Shown here one piece after another: positions 55,936-64,000 of a stretch of 64,000 bases of DNA. Each line of letters begins with the position of its first letter. Positions within the stretch are counted from its first letter, which is position 1. Position numbers and translations under genes: made by a program. The notes beneath the pieces were generated by a model. That model ran no database searches. It was not told where the DNA came from and saw only the letters and a program-made list of their open reading frames with translations. The stretch is from Prevotella sp. (lineage in GTDB: Bacteria > Bacteroidota > Bacteroidia > Bacteroidales > Bacteroidaceae), in contig JAFYZT010000027.1 in the NCBI GenBank assembly GCA_017548605.1, forward strand, positions 62,001-126,000. The letters are read 5' to 3'.

Positions 55936-57945
55936 TTAAATGACACGAACATTATTTCTTACTTCTTCATCACTCCAGTCGCATTTCTGTTTGAAAAGCT
56001 CAAAGAGATTCATTTTATTTGCAGCTTCATTGAAACTACTGTCACGGAATACTACACGGACGGGAGAAAGTGCTGCAATAGCATCAATCACCTCTTCCGT
56101 GACATTGCCATCGAAGCAAGCCACGAGGTCGCCATCATTCACATTGTGGATGGTGCAGCCGTCCACCTTCTGCGATGCAAGAGGTAAGGACAGTTCCACG
56201 CCCCAACGAAGCATACAATCAAAGAGCAGGTCAAGGTCAGAACGATCATCCTTGATGTTGTCGAGTAAACCAGCCAGCATATCCTGTGAATAGTCCTTTG
56301 GTGCAAAAGCCACATCCTTATAGTTGCTGCTTTCGCACTTGAAAACGCGAAAGCCAGTATCAAGGTCTTGCGTGGTCAAGGGACTATCTTCTTTGATTTT
56401 CTTTCCAGCTCGACGGATACGCTCCTTACCGACCTCACATATATTTGTGAATCCTTCTTTCCTAAGCTCATTCTTTTCTTCAATCTCTTCGGGAATTTGG
56501 ATCATGATAAACGTCCTTTTTCCTCCATCAACTATGTTTTGCTGAAAAACAGCATGTGCAGTTGAAGCGGAACCAGAAAAGAAATCCATAACAATGCAAT
56601 CCTTGTCCTGTTGGAGATTTATTAAGTGGGTAAGCATTTTGACGGGTTTCTTTCCGCTATTAAATGGAATACCTCCTTCATGCCTAATGTTCCCAAAATC
56701 TGCACTATAATCATTAAAACATAAAATTGGCTTGAAACGTAATGAACCTGTACCATTTTTAATTTCTTCTACTCTTGAAAGTGGTACACCGGAAAACATC
56801 TTTCCTCTCGTTGCTGATGCTTTTTGCGGACCAGTATAGTAACGATACCCAAGACCATCTTCTCCTCTTCCTAAAACTTTATATAGACAGCCAAAACCAT
56901 CAATACTTACACGAGGCTCAACTACTTTTTGGAAAACTTGTCCATAACTCATGTTTGTATAAACACTTCCCGATATCCATGTGTCTTTAAGGTATGAAAG
57001 AGAACCTTCTTCATGTTTTGTTACTTCCCATTCTCCCTTTTTAAAAAGGATAACGTCTTGACCATTTATGTTGAATGGAGTGCCGGTACTAAGTTCTTTT
57101 ATTTCATACACAAACTTTTCCAACCCATACTGTTCTGTTGGTCTATTAGGACTAAATGTCTTTGCATTTTTAGCGTAAACTAAAACATATTCCAACATGG
57201 GCTTAAAAGGCTTTTCCTCGTTTAGACTTTTCTCTCCATATCTGACTTGAACATTCATTGTAGCTTGGTAATTATCACTACCAAAAATCTCGTCTGAGAT
57301 TTTCTTAAGGTTTTCATACTCATTATCGTCCATTGAGATGAATATGACACCATCTTCCGCCAGTAGAGTTCTAGCTATCATTAACCTTGCATATATCATC
57401 GAACACCAATCAGAATGGAATCGACCTTTGCTACTTGTCTCTGTATTTCTAAAATAACGGTTTCCTTCTTCGTCACTACTGGCTTCATCGTACTCTTCAA
57501 TAGATTGAGTAAAGTCATCATGATACACAAAATCATTGCCCGTGTTATAAGGCGGGTCTATATATATCATCTTAACCTTGCCCATATAGGAGTTCTGGAG
57601 CAGTTTCAGAACTTCGAGGTTATCACCCTCGATATATAGGTTTTGGGTTGTATCCCAATCAACACTTTCTTCTGGGCAAGGACGTAATGTCTTGTTGATT
57701 GGTGCAGCTGCCTCTTGAAGCGCAGCACGCTTACCCACCCAAGTAAAGTCATAGACTTCTGGGGCATCCTCTACGGCTTGGTCGCCGAGCAGTAAGCGTA
57801 ATTTATTGAAGTCAATCACACGGCGCACTTCACCATCTTCGCCCTTTGCCTCCGTGAAGCAGGAAGGAGCGATCTTATACAGTGCGTCAAGATTCAGTTC
57901 TGCGCCATTAGGCGTTTGCATGTCGATATGTTTAGCTTGTTCCAT
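55936..57945 (-). CDS. mod: Type III restriction-modification DNA N6-adenine methyltransferase, Mod subunit
   Basis: The 669-residue beta-class methyltransferase has the catalytic motif MIYIDPPYNTGNDFVYHDDF (~130-149), a central target-recognition region (~200-440) and then the SAM-binding motif VMDFFSGSASTAHAVFQ (~450-466), the order IV-TRD-I expected of Mod. It gives sequence specificity to the restriction complex and protects host DNA. The TRD stretch (about 56640-57420) is visibly AT-richer than both ends, a common sign of TRD exchange. No simple-sequence repeat suggesting phase variation was seen. Confidence 0.94.
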   Translation of the reverse strand: MEQAKHIDMQTPNGAELNLDALYKIAPSCFTEAKGEDGEVRRVIDFNKLRLLLGDQAVEDAPEVYDFTWVGKRAALQEAAAPINKTLRPCPEESVDWDTTQNLYIEGDNLEVLKLLQNSYMGKVKMIYIDPPYNTGNDFVYHDDFTQSIEEYDEASSDEEGNRYFRNTETSSKGRFHSDWCSMIYARLMIARTLLAEDGVIFISMDDNEYENLKKISDEIFGSDNYQATMNVQVRYGEKSLNEEKPFKPMLEYVLVYAKNAKTFSPNRPTEQYGLEKFVYEIKELSTGTPFNINGQDVILFKKGEWEVTKHEEGSLSYLKDTWISGSVYTNMSYGQVFQKVVEPRVSIDGFGCLYKVLGRGEDGLGYRYYTGPQKASATRGKMFSGVPLSRVEEIKNGTGSLRFKPILCFNDYSADFGNIRHEGGIPFNSGKKPVKMLTHLINLQQDKDCIVMDFFSGSASTAHAVFQQNIVDGGKRTFIMIQIPEEIEEKNELRKEGFTNICEVGKERIRRAGKKIKEDSPLTTQDLDTGFRVFKCESSNYKDVAFAPKDYSQDMLAGLLDNIKDDRSDLDLLFDCMLRWGVELSLPLASQKVDGCTIHNVNDGDLVACFDGNVTEEVIDAIAALSPVRVVFRDSSFNEAANKMNLFELFKQKCDWSDEEVRNNVRVI

Positions 57946-57955
57946 AACTATACGA

Positions 57956-58831
57956 CTATATTATTTTAAGTGTTATATCAATAGAATATGCATTTATATC
58001 TTTGTCAAGCAGAATGACTATATCTTCTGCGTTGATAATGGTATTCAAATTTATTCCAGCAATGCGCTCCGCATCGGCTCGAATTACGAGATTGTCAAAA
58101 TCAGACGGTAATCCTTTGGTGTCTTTATCGTAGATTTCCAATACAATGTTAGGTGTAATTGGATAATACAGAAAACATTTGCTTTCGTCAATGTTTCCAA
58201 TGGTAAAGCACTCCTGTTTTGGACCCTTCAATGGAATCCAAACGACGGGGTTGTCAGAAGTCAAGAACACATTTTCATCAGAACATCTAAACACCCATTG
58301 CCCTTTTACTAAATATGAGACCACCTTATTAAGCATGTGTGGGTTAAGATATGTAGAAAGAGCATGAACCAAAACAGGGTCTGATATTTCCTCTTTTGTG
58401 AATTCGTGGGTTATAGACGAAATCCCCTGGCGTATAAGTTTTTTCCCTTCGTAGTACTTTTTGAAGCGAGGAGTCCTATAGAACTGAATAAAGATCATTG
58501 AGGCAATAGACCTCCTCGTTTCTTCACTAAGAATGATTTTTGCTATTGAACTATTCTCTGCCAATGAATCTTTAATAGAAGCTTCAATCTTTGTAATCAT
58601 TGGTTCCAAAGGAGTTTCAACATTTTTGTCGAAAAAACCCTTCTCAATTTCAAATGTCTTCCACCAACTTTTCTGTGTAATAAGATAGAAGTATGTTTCT
58701 TGGCATATAGCATCAACAGTGCAGAAATTTTCTTCCTGCCTCTTTTTGCTATAAAAGTGTAAATGACCATTTTGTTTGAAATGGTTCAAATAGCATACTG
58801 GAATGAAATGATGTTTTTTATCTTTTGCCAT
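57956..58831 (-). CDS. DUF4238 protein of a defence island
   Basis: The 291-residue protein starts with AKDKKHHFIPVCYLNHFKQN, the K-x-H-H-(F/Y)-(I/V)-P-x-x-Y-L signature of DUF4238, a family of unknown function with HNH-like histidines, frequently seen near defence genes. Other features are EETRRSIASMIFIQFYRTPR, SDNPVVWIPLKG and CFLYYPITPNIVLEIYDK. Its ATG overlaps the DUF4391 stop (TAATG), and 10 bp separate it from mod, so it is built into the operon. AT-richer than helicase and DUF4391, it may be a later insertion. Confidence 0.82.
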   Translation of the reverse strand: MAKDKKHHFIPVCYLNHFKQNGHLHFYSKKRQEENFCTVDAICQETYFYLITQKSWWKTFEIEKGFFDKNVETPLEPMITKIEASIKDSLAENSSIAKIILSEETRRSIASMIFIQFYRTPRFKKYYEGKKLIRQGISSITHEFTKEEISDPVLVHALSTYLNPHMLNKVVSYLVKGQWVFRCSDENVFLTSDNPVVWIPLKGPKQECFTIGNIDESKCFLYYPITPNIVLEIYDKDTKGLPSDFDNLVIRADAERIAGINLNTIINAEDIVILLDKDINAYSIDITLKII

Positions 58832-59514
58832 TATTTCAACTCCTCCAGCTTCTTTTTGAGATTATCCAACTCCTTGCGCTTTGCCTTCACCTGCTTATTC
58901 ATAGCAAGTTGTCGGTCAAGCTGCGGCTCCTTGCGCATCCGCTTCTCTAAACTTTGCAGCTCCGCTTCAGCGGAAGCAATTTGTTTACGAAGAGCCACGA
59001 TGTCAGCCATGCTGCCAGCTTTGTGTTCGCCGATACCAGACACCTGTGCCACGAAGTTATCGTATATACGAGGCAATGACTGTCCTTGCACTGTCAGTTC
59101 AAGGTCAGCCAGTGGTACCCATGGCGAAGCAAATGCCTGTCGAATTCGGAACTTCGTGTGCGTGTCATCAGTCCAGTCCTTGTAGTTGATAAGCAGCATC
59201 GCGCTCTTATCATGTACCAGGACAAAAACAATGTGGTGCGGCATGTTCGTATCGATGAAAGAGAACAAGTCCGTAGGACAGTCAGGCTGTTTGAGGTTCA
59301 CCACAAAAACCTCAATCTCCTTCATCTCCTCAGTGTCAGTAACATTGAGGGACGAAGCTGAGAGTTTGTAAAGCCATGTGATGTTCACCACATCATTCAC
59401 GAAGCGAGACTTCATGAGAGGGTTTACCTCCATGAACTTGTAGAACATCGTTTTCGGCACAACACGGCTAACGATGGTGCTTTGTGGGTAATTCAGTATG
59501 TTATCCACGAGCAC
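58831..59514 (-). CDS. DUF4391 protein of a defence island
   Basis: The 227-residue protein matches DUF4391: DVVNITWLYKLSASSLNVTD, EIEVFVVNLKQPDCPTDLFS then IDTNMPHHIVFVLVHDKSAM, then WVPLADLELTVQG and a C-terminal coiled coil (~175-227) of KEPQLDRQLAMNKQVKAKRK type. DUF4391 genes commonly sit between a helicase gene and a mod gene in bacterial defence loci. The function is unknown; the beta-rich core followed by a coiled coil suggests an adaptor. It overlaps the helicase by 14 bp and the DUF4238 gene by 1 bp. Confidence 0.82.
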   Translation of the reverse strand: MLVDNILNYPQSTIVSRVVPKTMFYKFMEVNPLMKSRFVNDVVNITWLYKLSASSLNVTDTEEMKEIEVFVVNLKQPDCPTDLFSFIDTNMPHHIVFVLVHDKSAMLLINYKDWTDDTHTKFRIRQAFASPWVPLADLELTVQGQSLPRIYDNFVAQVSGIGEHKAGSMADIVALRKQIASAEAELQSLEKRMRKEPQLDRQLAMNKQVKAKRKELDNLKKKLEELK

Positions 59515-62500
59515 CTCCTTCCTTGATGACGAGGAAGCAAATCAGCTCGAAGTCATCAAGGCCCTTGATATCATCCACGAGAGCCGTTGTTTCTCCGAAT
59601 GAGAACAGACTTTCGAGGTCGCTTTCCTCTTTCTTTTCCACGATGGTACCGACAGCCTTTTGCAGCAGTTCGCTATACTGCTGCATCTTCCGTCCGTCGG
59701 CAGTTTCTTTATTGAAGGCATGGCACAGATCCAGGATAGGCTCCGTCCTGCCTTTGCATGAAAGACGCATGATGTCAAGCAGCCGTTTTGGTGAAAGATG
59801 GTTAATGATAGGCTCCCCACCATCAGACAGATACACCATATAGAACGGATGCAAGAGGTTCTGCCGTCCGATATTCACGGCGTTGTTTCTATTCTTCAGA
59901 ATGAAGATAACACCCGGCTTTGCTTGTTCACTGGAAGGAACAACGGCGCACATGCCGAATGGCGTGTGTTCAATATCGGGGTTGTCTTTCATGTACGCCA
60001 GCAAATCAAGACGGAACTCGTTCAATCCGAGGTCCATGATGTTGATGCCCGTGTCCATGTCTTCGAGGTCAACCACTTCCTCCTGAAGGCGTTGCAACTG
60101 GCTCTTGCGATAGTCAAGATCCGCCTGTTCCTCGTCAGAAAGCAGCACATTGCTATTACCTGCACCAGTGATGTTCACACCGGTCATTCGTGCTTCCACA
60201 CGTCCTTTCAGTCGCAAGTAATCATCCAGTTCAATGTCCGGCCAATAGTTTACCAGCTGTATCACCTCATTGCGTGAGCCGATACGATCGACACGACCGA
60301 ATCGCTGAATGATGCGGACGGGGTTCCAGTGAATATCGTAGTTAATGAGATAGTCACAGTCCTGCAAGTTCTGTCCCTCACTGATACAGTCCGTGGCGAT
60401 AAGCACATCTATCTGTCGCTTTTCGTTGGGCAGTAACTTGTCAGCCTCTTTCGATACGGGCGAGAATAGCGTCAATATACTATTGAAGTCAGCCCGAAAC
60501 CCTTTGATGGTTTCTTTCACGCCATTGCCTGTAACCAGCCCCGTATGTAATCCTGTTTTTTTCAATATTGTCGGAGCAAGGTTCTCATAAAGGTACTCAG
60601 CCGTATCAGAGAAAGCCGTGAAGATAATCACCTTCTTGTTTGTGCCATTGATAGGATGGTCAAACTTATACCGAAGATTCTCCACGAGCATCTGCAGTTT
60701 GCTGTCGTGCTCAGGCGTAATATCTTTGAGCATGACGAGTAGCAAGCCGATGATTTCCTGGTCGGCTTTCAGGTCACGCTTCCATGAGCGACAATCCATG
60801 TCGGCCAGCGACACGCGGGTTTTCTTTCCTCCCACGAGGAAGTCATTTTCGCTTTCATCGCCGTCCAGCATACCCTCCAGTGTCTGCAATGACAGACGGG
60901 CATCCTGCCGTGTTTCGAGGAAATTGTCAATAGCTTTCAGCGTCTCATCAATCTGCTCCTTCATTCGAGTCAGTGTCAGACGGAAAGAATTGACAGAAGA
61001 CTCCAGACGCTTCAGCAGATTGATAGCCATCAGTTTCTTCAAACCCTTTTCACGTCCAGACATACCGAGGTATGAGCCTTCACCGTCCTTGTCAATCTCA
61101 TACTTATAGCGCATGGATGGCAGTATATAGTCAGAAGGCGCATAAACACCTAAGTTCAATTCATCCAACTGACCAGAAATCTCCTTGTAGGTGATTGCTT
61201 CATCAAGGTCAGTGAGTTTTGGTCGCTTGGATATTGGACGCAGACGTGTCGGGAACTTACCGATGTCAGCCGTATCATAGTATTTTTCAATGTGCTTTCT
61301 GCTTCGTGCGATGGTAACAGCATCCAGCACTTGGAAGAAGTCAAATGAAAGCATGTCAAGCAGTCTTTCAGCAGTTCGCTCCTTCGGGTCATCGATATGT
61401 GCCCAAGCATTATATTGAGCCTGTGCGCTTCGGAAGATGTCCTCGATGGGGCGGTCCACATCCAACTTGTCGTTTATCAATGCCTGTTCACCCTCGTATG
61501 CTAACTGCAACTGGTTCTTCAGGTCGTTAAAGCGATTGTTGACCGGTGTAGCCGACAACATGAGCACCTTTGTCTTTACACCTGCTCGGATGACTTTGTT
61601 CATCAGACGAAGGTAGCGGTTCTCGCGTGGGTTCTCGTCGTCCTCGTCCGTGGTAATCTTACCACCATTGCGGAAGTTATGACTCTCATCGATAACTATC
61701 AGGTCATAGTTTCCCCAATTCAGCAGGGCGAGGTCGATACCGTTACTTTTACCTTGTTCACGGCTCAGGTCGGTGTGGAACAACACATCGTAACGGAGAC
61801 GGTCTTTCTCTAAAGGGTTATTCTTGTAGTTGCTCTTGTACGTATTCCAGTTGTCGTACAACTTCTTTGGGCATAGGACGAGAACGGACTTGTTGCGGTT
61901 CTCGTAGTATTTGATGACCGAAAGAGCGGTAAATGTCTTACCGAGACCCACGCTGTCAGCCAGTATGCAGCCGTTGTATGTCTCCAGTTTGTTGATGATG
62001 GCCAGCGCAGCGTCGCGTTGGAAATTGTAGAGCTTGTTCCATATCTGTGACGACTTGAAGCCTGTAGCCTCATTAGGTAGCACATCCTCGCTGATGTCCT
62101 CCAAGAACTCATTGAAAATGTTGTAAAGCGTGACAAAGTAGATGAAGTCAGGCGCATTCTCACGATAGACATTTTCGATATTCTCTATGATGGCTTCCGT
62201 AACATCGGCAAAGTTCTCTTTGTCCTGCCAGAAATCATTGAAGTTCTTCAGATAGGCATCACTGATGGGGGACGGCAACCGCTGTATAAGCTGGAATATG
62301 CTGTTACCACGTTCACAGCCCAGCTCCGTTGTCGTGAACTCATTGAACGGCATATATGTAGATTGTTCCTCATCGTTTTTTATATTGAGGAAGCCCGGCA
62401 TCTGCATCTGCGAGATATTCGTCTTGAAGCGTACCTTTTGCCGAATCCATTCTGCACATTCTTTTGCGATGGCACGCTGCGTAAGGTTGTTACGCAACTT

Positions 62501-62779
62501 GATTTCAAAGTCAGAGCCATACAGTGTGCGCTCTCTATTGAGCTTGGGGATGTAAAACTCGCGTTTCTGTTTCTTTGCCCGTTCTTTGTTGAACGTTGGA
62601 GAGGTAAAGATAAAACGCAATTCGTCCACCTTCTCCAACTCTTTCTGCAAAGCCTCGAATGCATAGATGGAGAATGAGGCAGCAGCCACCGACACTTTGG
62701 AGCCACGCTGTAGCGTTGCTTTCAAATTGTCGATAACCCTTCGGGTGATGTTGTCGAATTGTTCAGGCTGTTCCATCAT
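59501..62779 (-). CDS. SNF2-type helicase with N-terminal phospholipase-D-like domain
   Basis: This 1092-residue protein has a PLD-like N-terminal region (SKVSVAAASFSIYAFEALQK, LRFIFTSPTF). A superfamily 2/SNF2 motor follows: ILADSVGLGKTFTALSVIKY (Walker A, ~270-290), VIDESHNFRN (DExH, ~362-371), MLSATPVNNRFNDLKNQLQL (motif III). The C-lobe has VIFTAFSDTAEYLYENL, VLIATDCISEGQNLQDCDYL and RIIQRFGRVDRIGSRNEVIQ (motif VI). The arginine fingers and Walker residues are present. Helicases of this layout occur beside mod/res-type genes in defence islands. It is the first gene of the island, behind a promoter with an operator-like palindrome. I could not assign it to a named anti-phage system. Confidence 0.88.
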   Translation of the reverse strand: MMEQPEQFDNITRRVIDNLKATLQRGSKVSVAAASFSIYAFEALQKELEKVDELRFIFTSPTFNKERAKKQKREFYIPKLNRERTLYGSDFEIKLRNNLTQRAIAKECAEWIRQKVRFKTNISQMQMPGFLNIKNDEEQSTYMPFNEFTTTELGCERGNSIFQLIQRLPSPISDAYLKNFNDFWQDKENFADVTEAIIENIENVYRENAPDFIYFVTLYNIFNEFLEDISEDVLPNEATGFKSSQIWNKLYNFQRDAALAIINKLETYNGCILADSVGLGKTFTALSVIKYYENRNKSVLVLCPKKLYDNWNTYKSNYKNNPLEKDRLRYDVLFHTDLSREQGKSNGIDLALLNWGNYDLIVIDESHNFRNGGKITTDEDDENPRENRYLRLMNKVIRAGVKTKVLMLSATPVNNRFNDLKNQLQLAYEGEQALINDKLDVDRPIEDIFRSAQAQYNAWAHIDDPKERTAERLLDMLSFDFFQVLDAVTIARSRKHIEKYYDTADIGKFPTRLRPISKRPKLTDLDEAITYKEISGQLDELNLGVYAPSDYILPSMRYKYEIDKDGEGSYLGMSGREKGLKKLMAINLLKRLESSVNSFRLTLTRMKEQIDETLKAIDNFLETRQDARLSLQTLEGMLDGDESENDFLVGGKKTRVSLADMDCRSWKRDLKADQEIIGLLLVMLKDITPEHDSKLQMLVENLRYKFDHPINGTNKKVIIFTAFSDTAEYLYENLAPTILKKTGLHTGLVTGNGVKETIKGFRADFNSILTLFSPVSKEADKLLPNEKRQIDVLIATDCISEGQNLQDCDYLINYDIHWNPVRIIQRFGRVDRIGSRNEVIQLVNYWPDIELDDYLRLKGRVEARMTGVNITGAGNSNVLLSDEEQADLDYRKSQLQRLQEEVVDLEDMDTGINIMDLGLNEFRLDLLAYMKDNPDIEHTPFGMCAVVPSSEQAKPGVIFILKNRNNAVNIGRQNLLHPFYMVYLSDGGEPIINHLSPKRLLDIMRLSCKGRTEPILDLCHAFNKETADGRKMQQYSELLQKAVGTIVEKKEESDLESLFSFGETTALVDDIKGLDDFELICFLVIKEGGARG

Positions 62780-62939
62780 GGGCAGGGCAGGATTGCGGGA
62801 TGCGCCAACAGCCTGTTTCCTTCATGTATGGGTATGAAAAACGCGGGCCTACATGCCTGTCCGTCCGCTAATTGAGGCCCTCAGAAAGCCCTTACAGGTG
62901 AACGTTCAGGATGTCTGCCCACGCTGTATGATGGAGATA

Positions 62940-62990
62940 CCCGGGAAAGTGTGCGTGAGGATATGACATACCCTCGCAGCACACCCCGGG
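62940..62990 (-). other. Long imperfect hairpin in the helicase leader
   Basis: Stem segments CCCGGG (62940-62945/62985-62990), GTGTGC/GCACAC (62949-62954/62979-62984), GTGAGG/CCTCGC (62955-62960/62972-62977, one G-T) and TAT/ATA around a GAC loop stack into a ~20 bp hairpin with an AAA bulge. There is no T-run after it. It may be a structured leader RNA or a relic of an insertion. Confidence 0.6.
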
Positions 62991-63107
62991 ATACACTTCA
63001 CAGCATACCCGTAGCAGCCATCTTTACATTGCTAAGCCTGTAATTTGAATTTCTGAGGTTCCAATTAGCCTTAGACAAGCATCGATGACGCTTTTTTCCA
63101 AAAAGTA

Positions 63108-63133
63108 GTGTCAATAATGACACCGCAAATATA
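63108..63133 (-). promoter_or_regulatory. Promoter -7 element and operator-like palindrome of the defence island
   Basis: TATATTTG (63133-63126) matches TAnnTTTG, with no clear -33. The perfect inverted repeat GTGTCA-ATAA-TGACAC (63108-63123) covers the predicted start site (~63119), a classic repressor position. No regulator gene is encoded in the island itself. Confidence 0.6.
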
Positions 63134-63241
63134 AGCAAAAAAAACGACACCGCGCCTCTTTTGATAATCTTTTTTCGTTAATACGTAATTCCGTTATGAA
63201 TCACAACGGAACTAAATTCGTTATGACGAGGATATGGGGCA

Positions 63242-63982
63242 TCATATAATGCTTCTTGTTCCGTGGCATTCAGGATATGCAGAGCAACTCCAGAACTCTT
63301 TACCAGAATTCTGACCTTTCTTGGCCACCCGTTTAATCATGGGCTTGCCGCAAATCGGGCACGACGGAGCATCGCCTTGTTTGCTTTCTTCGATACGGTG
63401 GGCAAGACGTTCTGCCGTCAATGCCTCGGTGAAGCCTCCCTCCTCACGGAAAGCAGCCAACTGTTTCTCAATCTGCCGACTAAGCATCATAATCAGTCGG
63501 TTGCACAGCACAAGGATGCAGTTGGCCACAACCATCGAATCGTCCGAACAAAGCCATTTGTCAAAGCGGTGTTTCTGCGCCAAAATGTGGATGCTGCTCT
63601 GGTATTGCACATCATCTTTATAGGATGGTTTGTCCAACGTAATGCCTGCCACCTGCATATAGTCCGCTGAATGGGCAGACCACGGTAACTGCTCATGGCG
63701 GAGTAGCCAATTCAAGTAATCATTCGCCAATTCGGAAAGAGTGGCACGTGCCACATCGGTCAACTTCATTTCCGTTTCCTTTGAGGTGGAATGACGTGAG
63801 TTGCCCTCTGCAATATTGGCCGGAGCCGAACGGGCGGCTTGCGTCATCTGGTCATACTGCCGTCCACAAGGGTCAATGGAATGATGGAGGAAACGGGTGC
63901 AAAAATCCTGTGTTGCCAATTGTATAACGTTGGAGAGCACCCACGTATCAAGCCAATAATAACCGAATCGGGAAATTTGCAT
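63242..63982 (-). CDS. Four-helix-bundle protein with C-terminal topoisomerase-type zinc ribbon
   Basis: The 246-residue protein begins with a four-helix-bundle (23S-intervening-sequence/S23-like) region: FLHHSIDPCGRQYDQMTQAA, then ARSAPANIAEGNSRHSTSKE (the conserved N-I-A-E-G motif) and ATLSELANDYLNWLLRHEQL, extended by a helical suffix to about residue 200. It ends in a Cys4 zinc ribbon CPICGKPMIKRVAKKG then WSCSAYPECHGTR, like those at the C-terminus of topoisomerase I. This fusion suggests a nucleic-acid-binding role, but no activity is known. It precedes the defence island in the same orientation with a 460 bp gap. ATG 63982 is the only good start; its promoter is at or beyond the right edge. 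Confidence 0.8.
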   Translation of the reverse strand: MQISRFGYYWLDTWVLSNVIQLATQDFCTRFLHHSIDPCGRQYDQMTQAARSAPANIAEGNSRHSTSKETEMKLTDVARATLSELANDYLNWLLRHEQLPWSAHSADYMQVAGITLDKPSYKDDVQYQSSIHILAQKHRFDKWLCSDDSMVVANCILVLCNRLIMMLSRQIEKQLAAFREEGGFTEALTAERLAHRIEESKQGDAPSCPICGKPMIKRVAKKGQNSGKEFWSCSAYPECHGTRSII

Positions 63983-64000
63983 TTTTGAATGATTTTTGGG

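Larger units (their letters stand above)
62780..63241. other. Long leader and promoter region of the defence island
   Basis: Contains the promoter (-7 at 63126-63133), the palindrome GTGTCA-ATAA-TGACAC (63108-63123), about 340 nt of transcribed leader with a long hairpin (62940-62990), and short inverted repeats such as TCCGTT/AACGGA around 63190-63212. No protein-coding gene was recognised. Confidence 0.65.

Noticed and set aside
55936-57945. Phase-variable simple-sequence repeat in mod (phasevarion)
   Set aside because: No tandem tetra- or pentanucleotide repeat was seen in the coding sequence or just upstream.
1-64000. Avoidance of GATC in the window as support for a GATC-specific R-M system
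   Set aside because: GATC sites are easy to find (for example TGATCAC at 11957 and 14082, GGATCG at 27669), so there is no obvious avoidance. This does not refute the system but gives it no support.
1-64000. tRNA, rRNA, tmRNA, SRP or RNase P genes
   Set aside because: The intergenic stretches were read for cloverleaf and conserved core sequences, and none was recognised.

Overview
The window looks like a chromosomal segment of a gut- or oral-type Bacteroidales bacterium, most likely Prevotella or a close relative. This rests on: intergenic promoters of the Bacteroidetes type (TAnnTTTG with an upstream TTG/TTTG at 18-20 bp); a type IX secretion C-terminal domain on a 1940-residue surface protein; an ilv locus carrying an acyl-ACP thioesterase; Omp40-like OmpA; and C-rich dispersed intergenic repeats. 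No rRNA, tRNA or CRISPR array was recognised.

Layout. 1-2.9 kb: a type II restriction-modification pair (C5 cytosine methyltransferase cut by the left edge, and a MutH/Sau3AI-fold endonuclease). 3.1-9.6 kb: branched-chain amino acid genes ilvD-ilvB-ilvN-thioesterase in one operon, with ilvC behind its own promoter. 9.8-11 kb: OmpA-like protein. 11.1-14.8 kb: cobU-cobT-cobS-phosphatase (cobalamin nucleotide-loop assembly), with cobTS flanked by a ~270 bp duplicated intergenic element. 15-17.2 kb: BlaI-type repressor and BlaR1/TonB sensor protease with a palindromic operator. 17.6-20.9 kb: an accessory mosaic holding an intact MntA/HepT toxin-antitoxin pair, a truncated higA, a frameshifted SUMF1 fragment, a 5'-truncated ATPase, an istA transposase fragment fused to a second higA fragment, and a DUF3883 protein. 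21-28 kb: a small exported-type protein, a giant GLUG/cohesin-like/dockerin surface protein and a small membrane protein, all behind a strong promoter with a ~300 nt structured leader. 28.3-31.1 kb: intact HigBA, a membrane Ser/Thr kinase and its neighbour.

31.2-44.8 kb (all minus strand) is the most interesting stretch. It holds a SpoIIE-type phosphatase/RsbW-type kinase fusion, a STAS antagonist, an outer-membrane porin, a 2455-residue two-module non-ribosomal peptide synthetase (C-A-PCP-C-A-PCP-reductase), a MATE exporter and a 4'-phosphopantetheinyl transferase. The inferred product is an N-acylated dipeptide aldehyde, alcohol or cyclised imine, made, activated and exported from one locus and possibly placed under a partner-switching circuit.

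45-52.8 kb (plus strand): a secreted protein, then TolC, membrane-fusion protein, ABC ATPase, ABC permease and a LytS/LytTR two-component pair. This is a MacAB-type efflux operon with its own regulator, ending in a strong terminator. 52.8-63.1 kb (minus strand): a five-gene defence island (PLD/SNF2 helicase, DUF4391, DUF4238, type III Mod and Res) behind a promoter with a perfect 16 bp operator-like palindrome and a ~340 nt leader containing a long hairpin. 63.2-64 kb: a four-helix-bundle protein fused to a zinc ribbon.
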